A program made the position numbers and the translations under genes. Below, piece by piece: positions 24,408-32,246 of a DNA stretch of 42,904 nucleotides. The DNA comes from Thermoflexales bacterium (GTDB taxonomy: Bacteria; Chloroflexota; Anaerolineae; J036; Brachytrichaceae): assembly GCA_019694215.1 (NCBI GenBank), contig JAIBCK010000021.1:1-42904 (forward strand), given 5' to 3'. Every line of letters starts with the position of its first letter. Within the stretch, counting starts at the first letter, position 1. The notes below the pieces were generated by a model that ran no database searches, was not told where the DNA came from, and worked only from the letters and a program-made list of their open reading frames with translations.

Positions 24408-25084
24408 CGCAGGTTCAGCAGTTCAGCGGCATCATCGCCAACGACCAGACAGACCGATGGCGAGCAGGCCGCCTCGCCCGGCGCAAGGGGCAGGCCGTCA
24501 ACCCGGGTCAGGGCGGTGAAGCGCTCGAAGCGCTCGCCGCTCAGGTCGACGCGAAAGTCGCAGCTGGAGGACTCGGGTGCGCCGACGCCCCCGGATGTGT
24601 GTGTGACGAACAGGAGAGCGGGTGGATGGCTGCGGTTGGACACCGCCGGTTGCAGCAGCATCCGGCCACTGCGCGAAAAGCCACCCGTCGCAGCGGCGTT
24701 GTCGGACCAGCACTCCCAGGCACCGTCGCCGCGCGCGCAGCGCCACAGACCGCTTGGCGCGCCGAGGTTGAGCGCGCCGCCAAAGGCGCTGTCGATGCGC
24801 AGCGGTTCGAGCGCATCCAGAAAAATGGGTGCATCTCCGACGTTATGCACCTCGAGGTGAACGCGCCACCCGGCGTCTTCGGCCCGCCACACCCAGCGCG
24901 CTTCGAGGGTGCTGTCGCGAACGGTGCGCGGGTCGGTCACCGAAATGCGCAGCGTCTGCACGCTGGCCGCATGGGGTGTGTGGTAGCGGGCTTGCGCGCC
25001 GATGCGGGCCAGCCGCGGGCCGTCCTCCCAGCTCAAGGTGACCCCGCGCTCGCCTGGGGTGAGGGTGCCCGCGCGATTCAACAT
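24404..25084 (-). CDS. Orphan beta-sandwich domain resembling the N-terminal part of GH36-like alpha-galactosidases
   Basis: The 226-residue product has no enzyme domain. The sequence LEVHNVGDAPIFLDALEPL, then IDSAFGGALNLG and a W-x(n)-W-x-W/CWS stretch, resembles the beta-supersandwich that precedes the TIM barrel in GH36-like alpha-galactosidases. The expected barrel (starting after a segment like DDAAELLNL) is absent, since the frame stops and overlaps the glycosylase start. It could be a truncated remnant or an independent carbohydrate-binding domain. This reading is from motif memory and not secure. The start ATG 25084 is set by TATGAT 8 bases upstream. It shares a 62-base divergent region with psuG. 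Confidence 0.6.
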   Translation of the reverse strand: MLNRAGTLTPGERGVTLSWEDGPRLARIGAQARYHTPHAASVQTLRISVTDPRTVRDSTLEARWVWRAEDAGWRVHLEVHNVGDAPIFLDALEPLRIDSAFGGALNLGAPSGLWRCARGDGAWECWSDNAAATGGFSRSGRMLLQPAVSNRSHPPALLFVTHTSGGVGAPESSSCDFRVDLSGERFERFTALTRVDGLPLAPGEAACSPSVCLVVGDDAAELLNLR

Positions 25085-25092
25085 GCGCGTGC

Positions 25093-25098
25093 ATCATA
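25093..25098 (-). promoter_or_regulatory. Putative -10 element of the orphan sandwich domain and nth-like operon
   Basis: Minus-strand TATGAT ends 8 bases before ATG 25084. Confidence 0.5.
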
Positions 25099-25126
25099 CG
25101 CGACTTGAGGAGCAGGCAAGTCCTGC

Positions 25127-25132
25127 TACCAT
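25127..25132 (+). promoter_or_regulatory. Weak -10-like element before psuG
   Basis: TACCAT ends 14 bases before ATG 25147, slightly farther than the leaderless pattern, so a short leader of about 7 bases is possible. Weak evidence. Confidence 0.3.
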
Positions 25133-25146
25133 CAGATCAATCAGCC

Positions 25147-26028
25147 ATGAATGCCCAGAGTTCCACTCCCGCGCGACCCGTTGTTGCGCTCGAATCGACC
25201 GTCATCACCCACGGCCTGGCGTATCCTGCCAACCTGCACACCGCCCAGGCAATGGAGCGCCACGTCCGCGAAGGCGGCGCGGAGCCCGCGACGATTGCCA
25301 TCATCGATGGCGCGGTGAAGGTGGGCCTGAGTGAGGCCGAGCTGCTCATGTTGAGCCAGGTCAAGGGCGCGCGCAAGTGCAGCGTGCGCGACATCGGCAT
25401 TGTGGTGGCGCAGCGCGGCATCGGCGCAACGACGGTGGCCGCGACGATGTTCCTGGCCGCGCGGGCCGGGATTGGCGTCTTTGCCACCGGCGGCATCGGC
25501 GGCGTCCACCGGGGCCATCCCTTCGACGTCAGCGCCGACCTGACCGAACTCAGCCGCACGCCCGTCACGGTCGTGTGCGCCGGGGCCAAGGCGCTGCTCG
25601 ATCTGCCGCTCACCTTCGAGCACCTCGAAACGCTGGGCGTCCCGGTGATCGGGTATGGTACGGATGAGATTCCAGCGTTTTACTCGCGTCGCAGCGGCCT
25701 GCGGGCCGATGCGCGCGCCGACACACCCGAGCAGGTTGCGGAGATCGTGCGCGCGCGCCGCGCGCTCGGCCTGCCGGGTGGCGAGCTGGTGTGCGTGCCC
25801 GTCCCTGCCGAGGACGAGCTTTCCGTGGATGCTGCCGAGGCGGCCATCCAACGCGCCCAGGCCGAGGCCGATGCCGCCGGCGTGCATGGCGCAGCCAGCA
25901 CGCCCTTCCTGCTTGGGCGCATCGCCGCCTTGACAGAGGGTGCCAGCGTGCGCGCCAACACGGCGCTCCTGGCCAACAATGCGCGCGTGGCAGCCGCGAT
26001 CGCGCGCGCACTCGCCCCACTACAATAA
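25147..26028 (+). CDS. psuG: Pseudouridine-5'-phosphate glycosidase
   Basis: PsuG splits pseudouridine 5'-phosphate into uracil and ribose 5-phosphate in RNA-nucleoside salvage. The 293-residue product has the hallmark segments VVALESTVITHGLAYPANL (about 12-30, with catalytic-site E), ATGGIGGVHRG (about 116-126), PVTVVCAGAKALLDL (about 140-154) and ASTPFLLGRIAALTEG, ending with the family's NTALLANNARVAAAIA. Its usual partner, the pseudouridine kinase psuK, is not in this window. A nucleoside hydrolase lies 2.3 kb downstream on the same strand. ATG 25147 is preferred to an upstream in-frame TTG-like extension. Confidence 0.95.
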   Translation: MNAQSSTPARPVVALESTVITHGLAYPANLHTAQAMERHVREGGAEPATIAIIDGAVKVGLSEAELLMLSQVKGARKCSVRDIGIVVAQRGIGATTVAATMFLAARAGIGVFATGGIGGVHRGHPFDVSADLTELSRTPVTVVCAGAKALLDLPLTFEHLETLGVPVIGYGTDEIPAFYSRRSGLRADARADTPEQVAEIVRARRALGLPGGELVCVPVPAEDELSVDAAEAAIQRAQAEADAAGVHGAASTPFLLGRIAALTEGASVRANTALLANNARVAAAIARALAPLQ

Positions 26029-26055
26029 GACAGGGCAAGATTTGTGGTCATCCCC

Positions 26056-26062
26056 AAGGAGG
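26056..26062 (+). promoter_or_regulatory. Strong Shine-Dalgarno site of the DinB-fold gene
   Basis: AAGGAGG lies 5 bases before GTG 26068 and selects this start over the in-frame GTG at 26044. Confidence 0.85.
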
Positions 26063-26067
26063 CACCC

Positions 26068-26580
26068 GTGACGCATCTTCTGGTCGATCAACTTCGCTTT
26101 GCGCGCGCCGAGTTCATGCGAGGCTTCGAGGGGGTCTCGGCGGAGGACGCCACCCGCCGGCTCGGGCCGATGAACTGCATGAGTTGGATCATCGCCCACC
26201 TCGCCTACCATGAGCAGGCCTACTGGCTGCGGATAATGAACAACCCGCCGGCAGCACCGGAGGTGGATGAGTGGGCGGGCTACGGTCGGCCGGCCAGCCA
26301 GCCCCCGCTCGCGGACGCGCTCGACGCCTGGCGGCGCGTGACCGCCGCGTGTGACCCCTTCCTGGATTCCCTCACGTCGGAGCGGCTGCTCGAAGTGCCC
26401 TTGCGCAAGGGCAAGCCGTTCTCGCACAACGTGGGGAGCATGATCCAGCGCGTGATCTATCACTACTTTTATCACACCGGTGAGGCCCAGGCCATCCGGC
26501 AGATGCTCGATCATCCCGGCCGACCCGAATACATCGGCGACATCCACCTGCTCGCGCCCTATCGCGCCGAGCGTTCCTGA
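26068..26580 (+). CDS. DinB/YfiT-like four-helix metalloprotein
   Basis: The 170-residue product has the DinB-2 fold pattern, a four-helix bundle that uses three histidines to bind a metal and often acts as a thiol-dependent S-transferase. Candidate ligands are H44 or H48 in IIAHLAYHEQAYWL, and H132 and H136 in YHYFYHTGEAQAIRQML. The substrate is unknown. GTG 26068 is the start because AAGGAGG ends 5 bases before it; an upstream in-frame GTG at 26044 has none. The -10-like TACAAT at 26021 overlaps the end of psuG and would give a roughly 35-base leader. It is the first gene in a run of three toward iunH. Confidence 0.8.
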   Translation: MTHLLVDQLRFARAEFMRGFEGVSAEDATRRLGPMNCMSWIIAHLAYHEQAYWLRIMNNPPAAPEVDEWAGYGRPASQPPLADALDAWRRVTAACDPFLDSLTSERLLEVPLRKGKPFSHNVGSMIQRVIYHYFYHTGEAQAIRQMLDHPGRPEYIGDIHLLAPYRAERS

Positions 26581-26604
26581 GACGACAAGACGACTGAGTT
26601 CACC

Positions 26605-28323
26605 ATGCGAAAGGTCCTCGATCTCCATCTCGACAACCACTCGATCCAGACCCGCACCGTCGAGGGTCTCGATGCCGCACGCGCTGGCCGCTGGCTGATC
26701 GCCAAGACGCTGCTCGACCTCGGGGCCGCGACTGCCGACCCGCTCGGCCCTGCCAATCCGCTGCTGTTCTCGGCCGGGCCATTTGCCGGCACAACGTTCT
26801 CAAATGCTAACCGGACCAGCGTCGGCTGCCGCAGCCCGCTGACCGGTGGGATCAAGGAGGCCAATGCGGGCGGCACGTTTGGCTATGGCATGGGGCAGCT
26901 CGGCATCGCGACGCTCACCCTGCATGGCGCGTCGAAGGACTGGGTGGTCATCCACCTGCGCAAGGATGGCGGGATCGACTTTGACGATGCGACGCCGTAT
27001 CTCGGCAAGGGCAACTTCGCCGCTGCGGAGGCGTTGTTCGCCAAATATGGCCGCAAGGTGGCGCTGGCCCTGTGCGGGCCCGTGGGCGAGTATCAGGGGC
27101 TGCTGGCCGGGATCGGCATCAGCGATATCGATGGTCGCCCCTCGCGCATGGCCGCGCGCGGCGGGGTGGGTGCGGTGATGGGCGCCAAGAAGGTCAAGGC
27201 CATCGTCGCCGATCTCGACAAAGTGCCGCAGTTCCACGATGCCAAGGGCGTGCGCGACGCGGCGAAGGACTACGCGCAGAAGCTCAACGTCGACGACGTC
27301 GTGCTCAAGTTCTACCGGGCCGTCGGCACGATGGGCATGGCCGACTTTCAGAATTACATCGGCGGCATGCCGAACAACAACTTCCGCAGCGGTCAGCAGA
27401 CCGACGCCGCCAAGGGCCAGGTTTTCCAGATGGGCGGCGATTTCATCGGCCCGCTCAACACCTCGCGCGGCGGCGATCAAACGCACGCCTGCATGCCCGG
27501 CTGTGTCATCCAGTGCAGCAACGTCTACTTCAACGCCGAGGGCAAGGAGGTGGCCTCGCCGATCGAATACGAGACACTGGGCCTGCTCGGGACGAACTGC
27601 GGGCTGTCGCACCCTGATCATCTGGCCGCGCTGAATTACCTCGCCAACGACCTCGGCGTGGACTCGATCGAGCTGGGCGCCATGATCGGCGTGCTGATGG
27701 AGGCGGGGCTTGGCGCCTTTGGCGACGTCGACTTCATGACCCGCGTGCTGGCCGAGCTTGGGGCGGGAACGCCCAACGGACGATTGTGGGCAGAAGGCAC
27801 CGCCCGGGTGGGCGAGCGGTACGGCATCAAGCGCGTGCCCGTCATCAAGAAGCAGGCCATCAGCGCCTATGACCCGCGCGTGGTCGAGGTGACCGGCCTG
27901 TCGATGATGGCAACGGCGCAGGGCGCTGACCACACCGTCGGCAACCTGCCGCGCCTCAAGTCCCGCGCCATGCCGATCGAGGAGCTGCTTCCGCTCAGCC
28001 GCGAGGATCAGATCAAGACTGCGACGAGCGACTCGCTTGGGCTGTGCATCTTTGGCCGCACCGTGACCACGGCAAACATGGAGTTCATCATGAACGCGGT
28101 CAACGCGTCGTGCGGAACGTCCCTGACCAAGGAAGACTTCCACAAGATCGGGCGCGAGACGCTGGCAATGGAGCACGAGTTCAATCGCCGGGCCGGGTTC
28201 ACCAGCGCCGACGACGAGCTGCCTGCCTTTTTCTACGACGAGCCGCTTCCTCCCACCGGGCAGACCGCGCGCTTTCACGGCGCCGATGTCAAGACCATGT
28301 TCGACGGGCTTTCCATGCCCTGA
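26605..28323 (+). CDS. Aldehyde ferredoxin oxidoreductase-family tungsten/molybdenum enzyme
   Basis: These enzymes oxidise aldehydes to acids (or reduce acids) with ferredoxin, using a tungstopterin and one 4Fe-4S cluster. The 572-residue product follows the family: an N-terminal beta domain with LLFSAGPFAGTTF and RTSVGCRSPLTGG (about 53-82), helical domains, and cluster cysteines C296-x3-C300-x3-C304 in HACMPGCVIQC plus C481 in DSLGLCIFG. The usual spacing as I recall is C-x2-C-x3-C; here the first gap is three. No cofactor-biosynthesis genes are nearby. ATG 26605 lies 24 bases after the DinB gene, with no clear ribosome site. The aldehyde is unknown. Confidence 0.9.
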   Translation: MRKVLDLHLDNHSIQTRTVEGLDAARAGRWLIAKTLLDLGAATADPLGPANPLLFSAGPFAGTTFSNANRTSVGCRSPLTGGIKEANAGGTFGYGMGQLGIATLTLHGASKDWVVIHLRKDGGIDFDDATPYLGKGNFAAAEALFAKYGRKVALALCGPVGEYQGLLAGIGISDIDGRPSRMAARGGVGAVMGAKKVKAIVADLDKVPQFHDAKGVRDAAKDYAQKLNVDDVVLKFYRAVGTMGMADFQNYIGGMPNNNFRSGQQTDAAKGQVFQMGGDFIGPLNTSRGGDQTHACMPGCVIQCSNVYFNAEGKEVASPIEYETLGLLGTNCGLSHPDHLAALNYLANDLGVDSIELGAMIGVLMEAGLGAFGDVDFMTRVLAELGAGTPNGRLWAEGTARVGERYGIKRVPVIKKQAISAYDPRVVEVTGLSMMATAQGADHTVGNLPRLKSRAMPIEELLPLSREDQIKTATSDSLGLCIFGRTVTTANMEFIMNAVNASCGTSLTKEDFHKIGRETLAMEHEFNRRAGFTSADDELPAFFYDEPLPPTGQTARFHGADVKTMFDGLSMP

Positions 28324-28338
28324 CCCCATGGAAATCAC

Positions 28339-29301
28339 ATGACCCATCACATCCTGATCGACACCGACCCCGGTGTCGATGACGCCATGGCCATTTTCCT
28401 GGCCCTGCGATCGTCCGAAATCGAGTTGCTCGGCCTGACGACGGTTTTTGGCAATAGCACCGTGGACGCCACGACGCGCAACGCGTTGAACCTCCTTCAC
28501 GTTGCGGGGCGCGACGACATCCCGGTGGCCCGGGGCGCGTGGCGGCCGCTGGTGCTGCCGCTGGGCGAGACCGGCGAGTGGGTGCATGGCGCCGACGCGA
28601 TGGGCAACATCGGCTGGACGGACGTGCTGAAGCCGGAGCTGCGCGCCGTCGACGCGCCGGCCGCGCGCTTCATTGTCGAGACCGTCATGGCGCGGCCGGG
28701 CGAGATCACCCTGGTCCCGATTGGCCCGCTGACCAATCTGGCGCTGGCCCTGCAGCTCGAGCCGCGCATTGCGCAGGCGGTCAAGGCCGTCGTGATGATG
28801 GGCGGCAGCGCCATGGCCCCGGGCAACGTCTCACCGCTGGCCGAGGCCAACGTGCACAACGATCCACACGCAGCCTCGCTGGTCTTTGGCGCGGGCTGGC
28901 CCATCGTCATGGCCGGCCTGGATGTCACCGAGTCCATCCCCATGGACAACGACGATTTCGCCGCACTGGCGGCATCGTCGGACCCGCTCGGGCGTTTCAT
29001 CCCGCGCATCGTCGGGCACTATCAGGATTTCCACCGCGACTGGTACAAACTGCCCAACGGTGAAATCCACACCCATGACGCCTGCGCCGTGCTGCACCTG
29101 ATCGATCCGACGCTTTTTGGCGGCCAGGATTGGAGCATCAACGTACCGTTGGACGGCCTTGCCAAGGGCGCGACGCTGGTCGACCGGCGCGGCAGCTTCT
29201 ACACCACGCCGAAGGTGCATTGCCTGACCACGGTCGATCACGCCCGCCTCATCGATGTGTATCGCACCCGCATGGGCGCGACGGCGCGGGTACGCCGCTA
29301 A
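28339..29301 (+). CDS. Inosine-uridine preferring nucleoside hydrolase
   Basis: Nucleoside hydrolases release free bases from ribonucleosides through a calcium-bound ribose site. The 320-residue product carries the metal signature LIDTDPGVDDAMAIF (about 6-20, aspartates in DTDPGxDD), the ANVHNDPHAA site (about 167-176), VTESIPMDNDDF, and IHTHDACAVLHL (about 240-251) with H and D at the catalytic pocket. Together with psuG upstream it suggests breakdown of ribonucleosides and pseudouridine to bases. Its TAA overlaps the convergent oxidase stop by four bases. Confidence 0.92.
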   Translation: MTHHILIDTDPGVDDAMAIFLALRSSEIELLGLTTVFGNSTVDATTRNALNLLHVAGRDDIPVARGAWRPLVLPLGETGEWVHGADAMGNIGWTDVLKPELRAVDAPAARFIVETVMARPGEITLVPIGPLTNLALALQLEPRIAQAVKAVVMMGGSAMAPGNVSPLAEANVHNDPHAASLVFGAGWPIVMAGLDVTESIPMDNDDFAALAASSDPLGRFIPRIVGHYQDFHRDWYKLPNGEIHTHDACAVLHLIDPTLFGGQDWSINVPLDGLAKGATLVDRRGSFYTTPKVHCLTTVDHARLIDVYRTRMGATARVRR

Positions 29302-30521
29302 GGCATCGCGCGCTCGGCGAAGCGGCCCAACCGGAAGGGGCGCAGGCCCGCCGATGGGCTGCCGCTCAGTGCGGACTCGGCGAGGCGCTTGCCAAACGCG
29401 AAACCGAAGGGCATGCCCAGCCCGCAGAACCCGCCGGCGAACCAGGCATTGCGCGCGCCGGGGGCGCGATCGGCGATGGGTGTGTAGTCGGGGGTGAAGG
29501 CCATCGGCCCCGCCCAGCGGTGCTGGACGCTCAGCCCGCGCAGGGCGGGGAAGAGGCGCGGCAGCACCTGCTCTATGGCCGCCTGGGTGCCCGGCGTTGC
29601 CACATTGCTGAGCACGTTGACGTCGCGGTTCGGGGCGACGGCGCGGCAGCCGCCGATGACGATGCTGCCGTCCAACGTCTGTTGCCAGTACTCGCCCGTC
29701 GGGGTGACGCTTGTGCCCATCCCGGGGCCGAAGACCGGCTCGTGGGGTGCGTAGGAGAGCGCCTCGCCGCGGACGGGGACAATCAGCTCGCGCGTCACGG
29801 GAGCCAGGCGGTGCGTCCAGGCGTTGGCGGCGATCACGATGCCGCGCGCTGTGATCGTGCCCTGGTCGGTGATGACGCGCTCGTCCTCGATGCCGGTGAC
29901 GGTCGCCCGGGCCAGCACGGCACCGCGACGCACAGCGGCGGCGGCCAATCCGCCAGCCAGCCGGCTGGAGTGCAACAGGCCGCATTGCGGCGTGTAGCGC
30001 GCGCCGACGATCTCGGCGCTGAGCGGTGTCCCCACCAGCGCCTGGGTTTGCGCGGGCGTCAGCGACTCGGCATAGAAGCCGTCCCTGCGCAGGGCTTCGA
30101 CGCTGGCCTGGTCGGCCTCCCAATCCTGCGCGTCGAGCGAGAAGTCGAGGTGGCCGGTCTCGCGATACCAACAGTCAAGACCCTCTTCGCCGATGATTTG
30201 CCGCGCGAGGGCGCGGTTATCCACCGTGAGCTGCCACATGGCGCGCGCCGTCTCGTGGCCGAACAGTGCGAGGGTGCGGGCATAGCCGAGGGCGGTGCCC
30301 TCGGTGAGGAAGCCACCATTGCGCCCCGTGGCCCCCTCGGCGGGACCAAACTGGTCGATCAGCACCACCCGGGCGCCGGCCCGTGCGCCTGCATACGCGG
30401 CGTTGACGCCGAGCACGCCGGCCCCAACCACGACAAGGTCCGCGGACTCGGGGAGCGGCTGTGTTTCAAGGGTGATGGGGAACGTGAGATGCCAGTAGGA
30501 ACGAGGTTCGGGGGCGTTCAT
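29298..30521 (-). CDS. FAD-dependent amino-group oxidase of the DAO/gamma-glutamylputrescine-oxidase type
   Basis: The 407-residue product has the FAD motif LVVVGAGVLGVNAAYAGARAG (about 29-49), the EGATGRNGGFLTEG loop that contacts FAD, and the second FAD segment GLGMPFGFAFGKRLAE at the C-terminus. It opens with a 10-25 residue stretch with SYWHLTFPI, which resembles the SYWxATA start of gamma-glutamylputrescine and related amine oxidases. The ODC-type decarboxylase gene diverges from it by 155 bases, which fits polyamine metabolism, though the link is inference. The start is set by minus-strand GATAAT 6 bases upstream of ATG 30521. Confidence 0.82.
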   Translation of the reverse strand: MNAPEPRSYWHLTFPITLETQPLPESADLVVVGAGVLGVNAAYAGARAGARVVLIDQFGPAEGATGRNGGFLTEGTALGYARTLALFGHETARAMWQLTVDNRALARQIIGEEGLDCWYRETGHLDFSLDAQDWEADQASVEALRRDGFYAESLTPAQTQALVGTPLSAEIVGARYTPQCGLLHSSRLAGGLAAAAVRRGAVLARATVTGIEDERVITDQGTITARGIVIAANAWTHRLAPVTRELIVPVRGEALSYAPHEPVFGPGMGTSVTPTGEYWQQTLDGSIVIGGCRAVAPNRDVNVLSNVATPGTQAAIEQVLPRLFPALRGLSVQHRWAGPMAFTPDYTPIADRAPGARNAWFAGGFCGLGMPFGFAFGKRLAESALSGSPSAGLRPFRLGRFAERAMP

Positions 30522-30527
30522 GTCTCT

Positions 30528-30533
30528 ATTATC
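30528..30533 (-). promoter_or_regulatory. Putative -10 element of the DAO-family oxidase gene
   Basis: Minus-strand GATAAT ends 6 bases before ATG 30521; leaderless spacing. Confidence 0.5.
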
Positions 30534-30590
30534 CGCGCCCCATCTTTCCCCGAAAACGCCGTCGTTTTAATGTGATACTGACGCAACCGA

Positions 30591-30599
30591 TGATATAGT
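30591..30599 (+). promoter_or_regulatory. Putative extended -10 of the decarboxylase gene, with long leader
   Basis: TGATATAGT contains the extended -10 TGn plus TATAGT. Transcription would start near 30606, giving an approximately 70-base leader containing GGAGG at about 30655-30659, some 18 bases before ATG 30677. No good -35 is visible. Confidence 0.5.
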
Positions 30600-30676
30600 C
30601 GCGCCGCTTTCGGGTCAACGCTCAGCGATTCAGCGAGCCACGAACCCGGGTCCGGAGGAAAATAGTCATCTAGTCA

Positions 30677-31963
30677 ATGGAAGAAATCGTTCGTCGCGCA
30701 CGCGCGTCTCGCGCTTCTGTTACGGTCGCTTCGTCCCCAACATCCACCCCAACCGCCGGGAGCCCGGCGCGTCGTCCGATCCGGACGACCCAGAGCGTCT
30801 TTCAGGCCACCCCGCAGTCGCATGCCCTGTGGCAGGTGCCCACGCCGTCGCTGATTTTGTCACCGCAGCGGGCCGTGGCCAACTACGAATCCATCCAGCG
30901 CGCGTTTCCCTATGCGCATGTGTGCTATACGGTCAAGTCAAACGCACACATGTCCATCCTGGAGGCGATCTCCAAGCTCGAACACGCCTGGTTCGAAGTG
31001 GCCTCCGCGGGTGAGATCACGGCGTTGGCCGCGTGCGGTGTGCGCGGCGAGCGCATCCTGTACAGCAACCCGGTCAAGCAGGCCTCGCACATTCAGGTCG
31101 CGATCGATCATGGTGTGCGCTGCTTTTCGTTTGACTCCGAGGCCGAAATCGAGAAGCTGGCCGTGCACGCCGAGCGCCATCCCATCGAGGTGTACTGTCG
31201 CATGACCGTGCCGCATGCCGGCGCGATGTGGCCACTCACGCACAAGTTCGGCGTCGAGCCGCACCGGGCCGTGGACCTGCTCAAGCTTGCGCGCGGGCGC
31301 GGGTTGAAGCCTGTCGGGATGGCCTTCCACGTCGGCTCGCAGTGCATCCGGCCCGAGACCTGGGCGGACGCGCTGCGCACGATCTCGCCGGCCTGGCTGG
31401 CCGCGCGCGAGGCCGGGCTAGCGCTTGACTTGCTGGATCTGGGAGGCGGTTTTGCCGCGCCGTATGTTGGCCCGGTCCCGCCGCCCTCAGCCATTGCCAA
31501 TGTCGTGTCGCCGCTGCTGGAGACGTTGACGCCTGGCGCGCGCCGCATCATGCTCGAGCCGGGGCGCGGGGTGAGCGCAACGGCCGGGGACATGGTGCTC
31601 GAGGTGACGGGCATCGCCGCGCGCCCGGATGGCCAGACCTGGCTGTATCTCGATGGCGGCTACTTCAGCGGCCTGTATGAGATCCCGGACGGCATCCGCC
31701 CCGCGGCGCGGCCGATCATCCGCGAGTCACGCCCGGCCTCGATGCGGACGTATCGCCTGGCCGGCCCGACGTGCGACTCGATCGACAAGCTGTTCGAGAT
31801 GCGTTCGCCCGTCGAGATGAAGGTGGGGGATCGTCTGCTGTTGAAGATGACGGGTGCTTACGTTTACGGGGTGTCGTCGCCGTTCAACAGCTTCCCGCTG
31901 CCGCAGGTCTTGAACGCCGCGGAATGGATGATCGATCTCGACGAATTCGTCGGGATTTGTTGA
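30677..31963 (+). CDS. PLP fold-type III decarboxylase of the ornithine/lysine decarboxylase family
   Basis: The enzyme decarboxylates a basic amino acid to a polyamine precursor such as putrescine or cadaverine. The 428-residue product has an alanine-racemase-type barrel with PLP lysine K87 in CYTVKSNAHM, the phosphate loop region VGSQCIRP and EPGRGVSATAGD, and C366 with D367 in GPTCDSIDK, which in ornithine decarboxylases closes the active site from the partner subunit. GPTCDS is typical of ODC, so diaminopimelate decarboxylase is unlikely. About 40 N-terminal residues are low-complexity (R/S/T/P-rich) and may not be translated. An in-frame stop at 30671 makes 30677 the first possible ATG. 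A terminator follows. Confidence 0.88.
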   Translation: MEEIVRRARASRASVTVASSPTSTPTAGSPARRPIRTTQSVFQATPQSHALWQVPTPSLILSPQRAVANYESIQRAFPYAHVCYTVKSNAHMSILEAISKLEHAWFEVASAGEITALAACGVRGERILYSNPVKQASHIQVAIDHGVRCFSFDSEAEIEKLAVHAERHPIEVYCRMTVPHAGAMWPLTHKFGVEPHRAVDLLKLARGRGLKPVGMAFHVGSQCIRPETWADALRTISPAWLAAREAGLALDLLDLGGGFAAPYVGPVPPPSAIANVVSPLLETLTPGARRIMLEPGRGVSATAGDMVLEVTGIAARPDGQTWLYLDGGYFSGLYEIPDGIRPAARPIIRESRPASMRTYRLAGPTCDSIDKLFEMRSPVEMKVGDRLLLKMTGAYVYGVSSPFNSFPLPQVLNAAEWMIDLDEFVGIC

Positions 31964-31990
31964 TCGCGCGACGCACGTTGCGGTTGATTC

Positions 31991-32023
31991 GGGGGCGCAT
32001 GCCATGCGCCCCCGTTTCTTTTT
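31991..32023 (+). terminator. Intrinsic terminator after the decarboxylase gene, formed by a repeat copy
   Basis: GGGGGCGCATG (31991-32001) pairs with CATGCGCCCCC (32003-32013), 11 bp, and is followed by a T-rich tract at 32015-32023. The same hairpin is repeated twice downstream without the T tract, so one copy of a dispersed repeat seems to have become the terminator. Confidence 0.85.
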
Positions 32024-32246
32024 GGGGCGCGTGGCCGGGTGTGATTTTCGGCGGGTGCGATGCGGTCCGGAGGGCGGGGTCGTGGGAGATCGGGGCGCAT
32101 GCGATGCGCCCCTACGATTTCGGCCGGGTGTGATTCGCGGCGGGTGCGATGCGGTCGGAGGGCGGGGTATCGGGAGATCGGGGCGCATGCCATGCGCCCC
32201 TACGACGGTGGCCGGGTGTGATTCGGGGCGGGTGCGATGCGGTCCT
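31991..32246. repeat. Three imperfect copies of a hairpin-containing repeat of about 90-100 bp
   Basis: Copies begin at about 31991, 32092 and 32180. Each starts with a hairpin built on GGGGCGCATGCSATGCGCCCC, followed (after CCTACGA in copies two and three) by GGCCGGGTGTGATT and GGCGGGTGCGATGCGGTC. The last copy runs into the 3' end of the FmdB-like gene, and its CCTACGG supplies that gene's TAG stop. No gene lies between 31964 and 32244. Confidence 0.9.

Noticed and set aside
26800-28587. Minus-strand open frame of 595 codons opposite the aldehyde oxidoreductase
   Set aside because: The plus strand has all cluster cysteines and family motifs; the antisense frame is compositional (H, R, A, D-rich).
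30600-30676. Riboswitch in the decarboxylase leader
   Set aside because: The leader is only about 70 bases and I found no stable conserved-looking fold or known aptamer core; long spacing of GGAGG alone is not enough.
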